Source: Diprion similis
Lineage: Eukaryota; Arthropoda; Insecta; Hymenoptera; Diprionidae
Length of the DNA: 64,000 bases
Reading direction: 5' to 3'
NCBI RefSeq assembly: GCF_021155765.1
Contig: NC_060114.1
Location: forward strand, 11,871,001 to 11,935,000
Below the pieces are notes generated by a model. The model did no database searches. It was not told the origin of the DNA and saw nothing but the letters and a program-made list of their open reading frames with translations. Position 1 is the first letter of the stretch, and each line of letters opens with the position of its first letter. This document shows positions 40,401 through 51,600 of this stretch, one piece after another. Both the position numbers and the translations under genes were made by a program.

Positions 40401-43313
40401 CCAGCAACATCATCAACAGCAACAACCTCAGCACCATCATCATCAACAGCACCATCAACAACACAGTATTTCTACGCAACAGCAACAGCAACAACAGCAA
40501 CATCATCCCTCAACTCACATGCAACATCAGCAACACCAGCAACACCAGCAACATCATCACATTTATGGAAATATATCTGCGAACAGTAGCATTGGTTATC
40601 AATCGTATCATAGCGCAATAGGGTCACCACCGACACATGCCAATGGAGTTCAGCCTCAGAAACAGGTTCAATTTACACCTTACATAGATCCCGACTTGGA
40701 ATCTAGTAAGCCATATAAAATGCCGTCTGAATTGCCTTATATTAAATCACCGGGAATGAATCGAAGAGATCTCAAGTACTTAGAAGGGGCTGAGGACAAA
40801 GAGAATGCAATTTCCGTCGACTACAACGGTCCCTTGGAGGATGAGGCTGGCCCCAAACAATCTGAGCAGGACAATTTATACATCGACGAAAGCCTTGGTA
40901 TCACTCCTTTGGCCAGTGAAAATGAAACTTGCTTTACACAGGCGTTCAACAACCATTTGACAGCTTCGACGCCAATCACCAACCATTTTAGGCAATCGTA
41001 CAGAGGCAAGGAAACGCAACAGTTCCAGGAACATGATATACCTTCTCAAGGGTACGTTGTTCAGTATGATCAATGTCATTATTGTAACGATGAGTTATTT
41101 TTACTCGATTAACGAAGAAGGTTAATCACTCTTCTAGATATACAAAATTTCATTTTCTATTTTCACCAGTCTGTCATTTTGGTTACTAACGATCAGTCAT
41201 TCTTCTTTTTACACACAGACCAACTGAAACACGAAGCTGCGAAGGCGAAGAAAATAAATTGAGCGTCATAATGGAATCTACTCGAGAGTATGTCTCAAGT
41301 TCCTCTGGAAGCAGTGGCGCTCAGACGAGAACTCCTGGGCTAGGGTTTACTTTAACAAGGGAAGATTTATTACCTATAAAAGAGCAGTCAACAAATCAAG
41401 GTGCGTACTGGAATTCGAGAAACAACTTATTTCTCTATAATTTGAAATTCTTTAATTTTAGTACATGAGATGATTGAAATTCTTTTTGTTGAATGATAGA
41501 CATGGAATCGACAGAATACTTGCTTGCGGCGAATCAAACGTATGAGCAAAAAATGAGAGCTCAAATTCAAGCCGTTCATGCCCAGAGTCCGCGAACTGTA
41601 CAGCGTAACGTGGATCAGATAACATCCGAGATAAAAAACAGTTGCGATCTTCGTAAGGCGATTACTTTTAAGCCTGAAAATGATGATTCTATGGAGTTTG
41701 AAGAACATGAACCTATGGAGGAGGTTGAGGAGGAAACATTCGAACTTCCTACTGGGGATATTAACCCATTCGACAAAGGCTTGATAACCGGCTTGTTGAG
41801 GAAAATCAAATTCCCACAGCCACATCATGCAGTTGGATATACCAAATTGGATTCGAATATAAATAAATTTGTGCCTTCTACTATGGTGACGTTTGGTGAG
41901 TCTGTTCATTCATAATTCGAATACTAAATTCCTAGTGGACTGATATTTAATACATCATTTTAGATAATTTTGTGAGAAATCCGATCTTTAGTTGACTTAG
42001 TTTGTAAGTTCTAAATGTTAATGAATGATAAATCTGGAAGCTCTTGTTCAAACATGTGACAGTTAATAACCACTTTCATATGCGTAAAAAGTATGACGTG
42101 CATATTTATTTATTTATTCATTTCATACATTCTATAGGTACGGAAGCGTACGATTTAGAAAAGTGCCTTGGAAAAGGAACCTATGGAACAGTGTATAAAG
42201 GTATAAACCTTCAAACTGGTCAGGCAGTTGCTTTGAAAACGCAAAAACCTGCCTGGGTGTGGGAGTATTATATTGCAAGAGAAATAAAGGCTCGCTTAAC
42301 GAATCCTCACATGGTAAGTAAAGTACGAAGGATAAATAATACCGAAATATTTTGAAACAAGTTTCATGTGCATTTATTGTGCTTCAGCTTCGCGGATTTA
42401 TGGACATAACGACAGCTTACGTTGCAAATAACGCAAGCACTCTCGTTTCCGAATTTTCAAAATATGGGACTCTCCTCGCTGTGGCGAATCAGGTGAAATT
42501 AGCTACTGGCAAACAACTGGGAGAGCCGTTGGCAATATTCTTTACAATTGAAATGCTGCAAATCGTCGAGTATTTGCACAAATGTCAAATCATACATGGA
42601 GATATAAAACCGGACAATTTTCTACTTATGCATCTGTGAGTATATCCTCTCATTCCTGTCGCCTTTTTACATCAAAGTAAAACATGTTTCTTTCAACTTT
42701 CCACGTTTTGTTTCTGCAGACCTTCGGATGACGTTAGACCGACTATACAGCTAATAGATTTTGGCTGTAGTATTGATATGAGTCTGTTTCCCGAATCGAC
42801 AAAATTTACTCACGTTATTAAAACTGAAGATTTCACATGCATCGAAATGCAAACTGGAAAACCGTGGACTTATCAAACCGATCTATATTGTTTAGCCGCC
42901 TCAAGTCACTGCCTACTTTTCGGCAACTATATGCGCGTATCAAATAATAATGGCCGATGGTTCATCAACTCGAAAATACCAAGGTAAATAACTGATAATT
43001 ATGGAAGTATCGTTCTTGAAAGGTCGACATTTTTTTTCTTCTCACTCTTAATGAATAGCTGATGGTTTTGAATGGGTATTTCTTACCTTGACTTTGAACT
43101 GAATTTATGATCAACGTCACATTGTCCATTATTTTCAGGTACGTCAAAAAGGCTGCATGGGAAAGATACTTCACTGAATTATTGAACATCGAATCTTGCG
43201 ACAAGATGCCTGACCTCACTGCGCTACGCAATGTACTTGAAGAAATTTTGTCACAAGTATCTGACCTGCGAACACATTTAAGATCCTTCTCGAACACCCT
43301 GAACAAACGATAA
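37467..43313 (+). CDS. BUB1/BubR1-type spindle-checkpoint kinase
   Basis: Fourteen exons (37467-37606, 37806-38010, 38168-38364, 38450-38684, 38820-38979, 39125-39356, 39418-40207, 40327-41051, 41219-41400, 41500-41895, 42138-42313, 42388-42635, 42720-42983, 43139-43313) give 1374 residues. The first KEN box (residues 11-13, in KENIQPLRHGR) precedes the Mad3/BUB1 TPR-like region (about 45-190). A GLEBS-like Bub3-binding motif ends in EEIRAQKY (380-387), and a second KEN box is at 811-813. The C-terminal kinase domain (about 1090-1374) keeps the glycine loop (GKGTYGTVYKG), HGDIKPDN (Asp 1218) and DFG (1242-1244), so it looks catalytically competent. This mix fits BubR1 or an undivided MadBub protein; I give no symbol because BUB1 and BUB1B cannot be separated without a genome-wide search. 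Exon 7 encodes a charged Glu/Arg coiled coil and exon 8 begins with a Gln/His-rich tract. Confidence 0.93.
39540..39795 (+). repeat. Glu/Arg coiled-coil repeats in the checkpoint kinase
   Basis: Within exon 7, imperfect units based on ELERQR.EAEQR are followed by four consecutive 15-nt units coding RIEAE (the last is RMEAE). The encoded stretch should form a single long charged helix. It lies between the GLEBS-like motif and the Gln/His-rich tract, in a part of the protein that is normally poorly conserved. Confidence 0.8.
40327..40563 (+). repeat. Gln/His-rich trinucleotide tract in coding sequence
   Basis: The first 79 codons of exon 8 are almost entirely CAG, CAA, CAT and CAC, with a few Pro, Val, Met, Ser and Thr codons. 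They give a Gln/His low-complexity segment (about residues 654-732) that includes an uninterrupted run of eight Gln. Interruptions by synonymous codons suggest it is older than a fresh slippage expansion. Confidence 0.9.
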
Positions 43314-45697
43314 CGCTTATTAAATCGAATCCATTGATCATTATGTCCCCAACTTCCCACCCCCTAGTAAAAGAATTCATTACTATTATTATAATTATAA
43401 AATTTGAAATTAATATTGTGATATTTATTATTCCATTATTATAATATTGTATATCTATACATAGTAGGGAAGGAATGGAGTTACTTGTTTGTCTTCTCTC
43501 TCTTTCTCTCTCTCTCTCTTTCCATCTCTTTTATCTCTTAGTTTTTCTTTGATTTTTCGTAACGTAATTTTATCCGTTTCATTCAAAAACCAATTTGTAT
43601 CTATCAAATTGTCAACAATCGATTTAGATGAAACACAAACCAGGGTACTTGTTTGGTTTCTTTTTCCTCTTTAAACTTGGAATACCATTTAACAACGTGG
43701 AGCTATAGTAGTAGTATCTAATTTATTACAATTCGAATCAACAAGTATATGAAAGTTTTTATTAGGCCAGATTTGCACTAGTTTCTTGTTCTATTTTTAG
43801 CAGCAATTGTTATCGTTTCGTTTTCTCCACCGTTTTCCTTCTTCTAGTGTTTTACTTTGATCCCTGCAATAGCGACTCAGAAAGTCTTAATAATATAGAT
43901 ATTAATTGTAAAAGAATGATTGATCTGTTTTAAATCAACGATTTTGAACAAATGCCACAATAACAGTATGTAATAATAGCTATTATAATATTCAGATAAT
44001 AGGTAAGATTTTTTGTTCAAACAATAATTTTTACCTTGAAATTATAATGTGCTATTTGTTAGGTAATGTCCGAAATGAGAAAGAAATAATAATTTAACTG
44101 TGCCTCCTGGTATTGAAGAACAGGACTGAATGAGTGATTCGTAGATAGAATTTTGAAAGACAGAAAGAAAAACATGGTCAATTTATTCTACACGCCATTG
44201 AATTCTGCAAGATACCTTTTTTTTCATCTATCCACTTTTCACAGGCCTGTAACACACATGCAGCTGTACCATCTACACAATAACTTAATCTGACCGGACA
44301 AAGTTACCAAGGCTTCTGTTCGCTCGGTGAATGCACTATTAGATAATTTTATGATTGAATACGTACCTACAGTATAGAAATATACATTACATTAGGCTCA
44401 GAGACCTTTAAATCATAGTAATAATAATAATAATAATAATAACAATAACGATACTATACACAATTTAAACATCATAGTATTTTAGTATAATAGCTAATCA
44501 CTATCGACGGAGCACCAAGTGCCCAGGGACTTTGAAAAGCTAAGAAAACATGCCTTACCTTACATTGACGGTGCAGCATCGCAGTATGATATTTAACTTT
44601 GTAATTACAGTACGCTCTTCGACATAGTGTTATTAAAGATTAGAATAAGAAGACGGTAAAGAACGGTTAAGTTATTTATTTCATGTACGATTGTGTCAAG
44701 AATTACCTTTTATTTATGTGTCATAGGAATTGGACAGACAGTCTTTCAATTTATATGGTAATTGTGAATACAAAATATACGTATATGTACAGTCGATCGG
44801 TAGAGTTAATTTTTCAGTAAGTCTGCCTGTCCACTTCAAAAGATATTTTTATTCGATTATTTTTTTAACTTACTTGAATAATACTTGTTTTTCACAAATT
44901 GCGGTAGAGCTGTAAAGAGCATTCTTCATAAACACATTTACTAATCAACAAGCTAAGTTGCAGCACCGTCTCCTGATAGTAAGGATACCAACTTGACATA
45001 CTATGTCTAATACTGTCCAAAAAATATTGCGCTATCGATTATATTATTGTACGTATGTAATATCAAATTGTGAACTCTTATAAAATAAATAGATATTTAA
45101 AAACTGACGCGATTTACAATGAAATGATTACATCTTATGGACAGAATTTTACGGCATGTAGTGATCAAGTCATCTGAATTAAATGCATTAAAACTTCATG
45201 TGTGAACTCGGCATCTCTTTATATCTTCCGCTTGCCTGTACCTTAAAATCCATTTTCTGAAGTAAAGTGGAAGAGTTTGAGCCTTCGATTGTAACGGTAA
45301 AAGTCAACATATCATATAATCAGATTAAAATATATTTCCGCATGTAGAAGTAACATTTAAAATTAAATACGATTATTTTGATGATATTGTACATGTAGAT
45401 GTGTATATACATTTTTTAGCTGGCTCAACAACGTAAATATTAAAGTATAAAATTTCACTGTGCATAGGTACGGTTAGATCTATAATTAGTTCGTAATTTA
45501 AAAAAACATCATACCTGGTCTTTAATCATATATTGATTGAAGCAAAGCTGGCACGTTTTTGAGAATACTAATTCACACGATTTATGTTCGGAGAGATTCA
45601 GTCTTATTCACAGTGTGACCTCAAAAATAGGTCAAATTTGATTTGTTAATTGAATATTCATATTGAGGAATTTCATTCGTCATTCATTCTTCAGTAT
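43314..45697. other. 3' regions of convergent BUB1/BubR1-like and IQGAP genes
   Basis: The 2.4-kb gap between two convergent stop codons holds AT-rich sequence, a pyrimidine (TC)n tract at about 43495-43521 and an (AAT)n run at 44418-44442. An AATAAA at 45084-45089 on the plus strand could end a long checkpoint-kinase transcript. No coding sequence is seen. Confidence 0.5.
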
Positions 45698-48600
45698 TTA
45701 GGTTTTCCCATAAAATTTTCGATTTAAGAGAAATAGAAGCAAATTGACATTGATCTTTGCCTTTCCAAACATATCCATTATAGGAGCACCTTCGAATTGT
45801 AACTGAAGTAATTTCTGGATATCTACATCAACCTTTTCCATTTCAACTCCCATGAATTTACCTCGAACAGTGAAAATTCCACTGTGTTCCGTTGGACTTA
45901 TCTCGAATATTACATTCTTGAACTGCGAATGCGGAAGTCCGTCCACTTCTAGCAGTACTCCTTTCTCCTGAAGCTTAGCTGCCGAGTATTTCAACGTCAT
46001 TTTGGACTTCAACTTACCGTGATTATTCTTCTGAATCGTCTTGTAGGCATGCAAAGACCTGTCAAATATTACATTTAGCATCAGCATAACAGTTGCAAAA
46101 ATTTGATACACATCTTCTCAAGTTTTCATTATTTGAAACAATACTGTAGTTAACTACATTACCCTTTACCAGTGTTGAGGTTCTCCAAACATCGATGTAT
46201 GTACTCGTTGTAAAATTGTACCTGTTCTTCGTAATACTTAGTTTTCTGGTCAAGACTTTGTTTTGTCGCTCTGAGTGTTTGTAGTTCTGTTCTTCTGAGA
46301 ATCCTGTACTTGCTTTTATGGCAAAGATCTTTTGCCACTGCGCTTATTATGTTCTGATAACCATCTGCCCTCGATACCCACCCTCCAAGTTCTAATTTAC
46401 TGAGATAAGCACGCAGCTGAGCTTTACAATCGTTTAAAGATGAACTGCAAACGAAACATTAATGAAACCGTTTGACTTAATCTCGGCAATTCTTTTGCAG
46501 CCAAATTTTTTTTTCTAATGATTCATGCTGATTTTTTTTAAATTTCACACCTTGTACGGACAGTTTTTACCGAGGTCGGGAAGCACGACTTCTTGTCATA
46601 ACGCTTCTCTTCAATCGGTGTTGTATTGTTCGCCAAAGCATCCACTAATGAGTCTCCTTTCAAGAACGGCAACACTGACACCAGCAGCTCTTTTGTTATA
46701 ATAAAAAGTTTGTTCAGACTCGAATCGTCGCTATCAGGTACCTCAAACTTATTTGTCAACACTAAGCAGACCTCTGTCTTCCCAAGACGAACCATGTTAG
46801 ACTCGCAAATAGGATCGGCTGGAAAATATGGTGCCAATAACATCAAGTCGCTAGGATCAAGAGTACTTTTCTTGGAAAATGAGACTAGATGCATGCTACT
46901 CACTTAATCCCATTAATGAAGCTACCGTCGGTGTTTGTCCCAGGTCATCTAACAGCTCGTGGAGAGGATCTAGAGGGTCGGGAGCGATTTGATCCTGATA
47001 TTCAACAACGAGGCTGTGAGTGTCGCAAATTTCCTTGAAAAAAAAGGAATGAAATCAAATTTATTCCAATAGCAAGTTTGACTATGGATATTTTATCAAT
47101 TTTTATTACTTGGAGAGATATGTAAATGTCAGGTTTATGTATTAGAGTTGCTTCCGTGAACTCGTGTATACGGAAATGCTCTTCCAGCTCATCAATTTGG
47201 CAGCAATAACGGAAAAATTTTTTAAACTTCTCATGACACTCAATTATGAATGGATTCAGGCACACCAGATGCATGGCTTCTTCGCCAAACTAGAGTTGAA
47301 AAGAAGAAGAAGCCAAAAAGCAACAGATTAAGTATTAATAAAAGGCAAAGTTTAAAGACTTAACAAACATAGTATTAATGTTCAGTTACCCCTTTTTTAG
47401 ATGCGGCAAATTGGAGGATCTTGGCTATGCTAGCCAAATTTCGTCTTTGGTCGTTAGAAAGTGATCTATCTACAGGGAGAGTTATGATGTCAAATGCATC
47501 GGGTGCGACAATAGCTGCATTGATAAAATGATAGTAAACCAAGTTTCCGACAACTTTCAGGACATCTTTTTCAGCAGCATTTGGAAACTTCTCAGTCAAA
47601 GTGTCATTGAGCACTTTGGCCATGTAAAGCATACCAAATGGAATTAATTTGCGAGACTCTGTAATTCTCGTCAGAAACTCCATAACTGTACTCTTCAAAA
47701 GCGTTATGCCGTTGTTGAGTCTGTGTCGCACTTGTTCATAGCTCAATGCCTGTTGTTGAGTCACCGTGTATGGAAGATTTCTGCAGAAGGATATAAAAAC
47801 ATGAGTCAATGAACTTCTCATAAGTATTCATCAGCTAGACAGCTCTTGAAATTTTAAGAAATGATAATTTCATCGAAGACAATTTATCCTTCCTTACAAT
47901 GTTTGCCCTGTTTCCATTTCTAACTGATTCCTCCAGCACTTATATATATCGACTGGGTTCGTTTCAATATTTATGTTTTTATCGGCAAGTATTTTCTCTA
48001 TGATTGGGCCCACTATTTGGCGCAAAGGATTTTTCCCACTCAATTGGCGAGCGTAAGTGACTACCATTTTTAATACCAATGGATCTCCAGTCACTACTTC
48101 TGAAGGTTTTTGAAATTTAGATCTGAAAGTATCACATTTTTATAAACACTGTTCATATAGAGCACGTTTTTTTCGATAAAACTCGAAAAATTTAATTCCA
48201 TATGAGACTGATATCGAAATTTGCTGACCGAATTTCCTCTTGAAGAGCGCTGCGGAATAGTTTTAGCAGTAAGTACTCTTCCCTCATATTTGAGCCGAAA
48301 TTGAATAGTGTCAGGATAACATTTTGCAAAAACTTGTTGGTCTTGCTCTGCGGCAAGAGGAATAAAAGTTTTGATAAGTACGTAGGATTAGTTTGCAGGG
48401 CATAAAAGAGGTGCTGGTATCCTTCCAGCATCTTACGGCCTTCTTTCGTCAGAGACTTTAGTCCTTTGTGCGAAGACCCTTCGTTAAATGAATTCTTTCT
48501 AGTTCGATTTGTTATCTTATCTTTTGCAAGCGTTTCCAGGTGTTTTCCGTGTACCACTACATCCTACAATTTTAACATTTCCTTCATTCAAGTATTCATG

Positions 48601-51600
48601 GAAATAGTTGCAGATTCGTTCGATTTAAAAGCAAAATTCGATCATGAACTTACCTGCAGAGTTATTCTGTTCTGTATGAGGAGTCCGATTTTTATGTCCA
48701 TGTCATTCAACTGTTGTAAGAGGTTCTGATTATGTCTTATTGTTTGAACTACTTCTGTTCTGAGTTGCTGAAAATAAATTGATCATTCCTAATTTCATCA
48801 TTTCTGATATTTTGTTTCAACTATCTACCTCATTCATGAAGTCATTCTGGTATTTTAAAATCGTTTTGCCGTAATTGTAATTGCAATTTCAATTCATGAA
48901 TGAAAATTTTTTCTTTTGGCAATACCTGTAATTGGAGATCCTCATCGTAGTCTTCAGCGTTAAAGTCTAAAATTGGCAGGAAATTTCTTACACTTGAAAA
49001 TGGCGGTTTGTCAAGATGGAGAAGAGAGTGCAAAGCTCTCCTTGCCGCTCTTCCACGCCATAAGGCCTGAATTTTAATCACCTTGTCTTCCTACAAAACA
49101 AATTACAATAGGTAAATTACAAGCAAGATCTAGTATGAAACTAAAGTACACAGAAACTTGCCTCTTTTTTGTATTGATCGTAAACATTTTGATGGTTTTG
49201 CTGGGAATTATTTTCTTCGTTGGCATTCTTTGTCGAGATAGTAGCGGAGTACTTTCGCTGTAAAATTCGCCGCCACCATCTCTGAATACTGATGATTTTG
49301 TTAATGTTATTATGAAATTCGGCGAAGCGATCGGATATTTTTTTACGTAATAAATATCCTCTAATCGTTGATTGCAACTTAACAATTGCTTTCTCGTTAA
49401 TTCTGCTTAAGTTTGTTTTCAGCTCCTCGATCTCCACTTTGTTTATAACATGCTGAAATCACACAAAAGTTGTCAACTACGATTTTTGTGGTCAACATCA
49501 ATCTCATTCTAAAGCTGATTTTCACCTCAATATCGGTGTTGCTGATGTAATACGTTTCCGAAGCATTACTTGGTTTGTCCCAGGTATAGCTGCACTTATT
49601 CATATCGAGGTACGCTTCATTTCCTGTATTTGTCACGTAACGAATGTACGGGCCAGAGAAATTTTGTAACTGTAATGAATAATCATTTAATATTTCTTGC
49701 TATAAAACTGACAATATTAAAATTATTCCATAGTCTTAAATGATAACTTACCTTATGCTGTTTCAGTTTGTGCAAGAATTTGTGATAGTCTTCCTTATAT
49801 TTTGGAATTATTTTTAGATCGGTTGATCGCAGAGAGTCATAGGTCAGTTCAGCGTCATTTTGATGGACGGCGATGTTGACTTGAGTTAAAAATGTGCAAG
49901 CTGAAAACCGAGATTAATTAATACATTTTTTATCCGCCACTTTTGTGCATTCACTTGAACCCCTCAATCATTACTTGATTAATAAAAGATATGTTTACCA
50001 GCTTGCACTTCCTCCACTTCGTCAACAACAATTTGAGCAACATTATTAACATCCTCGAGCCACAATTCGGACCCATCAGGATGATTTTCCTCCAAAGATT
50101 TTTTGAACAAATTCAAATACAAAGAGGCATCAGCTGGAGATATCTGCTCTTTCAATTTGAGGAGTGGGTTTCGAAGTGCATTGATAACACCAGCTCTACT
50201 ATTGTCTATAACTGCACCGTTCAACTCATTCAGTACCAGGATAACTGTCAATAAAGAACAGTAATTAGCAAAAATTACGTGAATTACAGAGCTCGAGAAC
50301 TTGGAAGACACTCAATATCGATTGCATAGCTATATTATACCTTCATTGTCTTCCTGGCATTGCTGATTTACAATATCTACACATTCCTGGATATCCAAAT
50401 ACGTCAAAAGAGGATTTTCGCTCACAAATACCGCTTGCTTCTGAAGACGAGCTGCTGCTAATGCTCTGTGATACTTCACCTTATTCTCTATATCGAGTTG
50501 CTACATAAATCATCACCATTAAATATGACATTGTTTACCTATACATCTCAAAAGCTTTACACCTTTGAAAATCGACAATTTTGAGATATTAGATCTAAGA
50601 AAATTTGGAAGCTCTACATTAGAATCGATTCTGAAAATCATTCTGATTTCTACAAATTATAACCCACTTGAGCTTTCAATATTAAATATGCAAATTTGAT
50701 TTAAAACTCATCATACAGATACTTGCCATAATGTGCGTTTCAGGGTGGGTCAGTGCTTGGTATGTTAATTCAGGGCTCCCAGTGTCGACTGCTTTGCTGA
50801 TGGCCGCAATTGAAGATAAAACTTTGATGCTAACGATAATATCACTGTACGTGAGATCTTTCTGTAATACAAGTTATACTCATTTATTGATAAATTTATT
50901 TCTAATCAAATACAGACGATTTTTCCTTCGGTATTTAATATCCAAGTATGAGTTACCTCAGACTCAATTCGGTCGATCTTCATCTCCTCGTAATATAAAG
51001 GGGCGGCGAATTCATCGACATAGTATGCTAAACCCAAATTTGGATTCATCAGTGAGTTTAGCAGATCTCTTTGATCACCATTTTGCAACGTGTGATTGAG
51101 TAACTGAACTGCTTCTGTACCTACGATATTTTGAATAGTTGAAAATGTCAGTAAATGTTCATAGATATCTACAGAAATGGAGGAAATTGAAAAAATTTCA
51201 ATCAGTCTAACCAAAAAAGACTGTAGATTCTGTTGGAATCATAATTTTGAAACATTCTGGTGGTAAAAAAACAAAGCAACTAATTGAACTTTTTCTCCCT
51301 TCACAAGTTCGATGTAAAACTAATTATTATTTTTGAAAATTATGGAGAAGCCTACAAAATTTATAAGGCAGCAACGCACTTTATACCGTTGGCAATAATC
51401 TGTTGTCTCTAAATTTGACAAATACTTGTTACCAATACATAACGAGTGGAGTAGAATTGGTTCTGTGAGATACTAACGTCGTTGAGAAATATCTGCTATT
51501 CCGTTAGCAATGTCGACAGACCGTTGAACTAAATCTTTGCAGCGTTGATGCTCAGCAGCTTCGTTCTTCCATTCTGGAGTTTCTATTAACTGCAGCAATT

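Noticed and set aside
40268-40621. Asn/Ile/Ser-rich and Thr/Ala/Ser-rich frames over the CAG/CAT tract
   Set aside because: These are the other reading frames of the Gln/His tract; only the Gln/His frame fits the flanking exon phases.
41427-41909. Minus-strand open frame of 160 codons
   Set aside because: It is antisense to exon 10 of the checkpoint kinase and has no family features.
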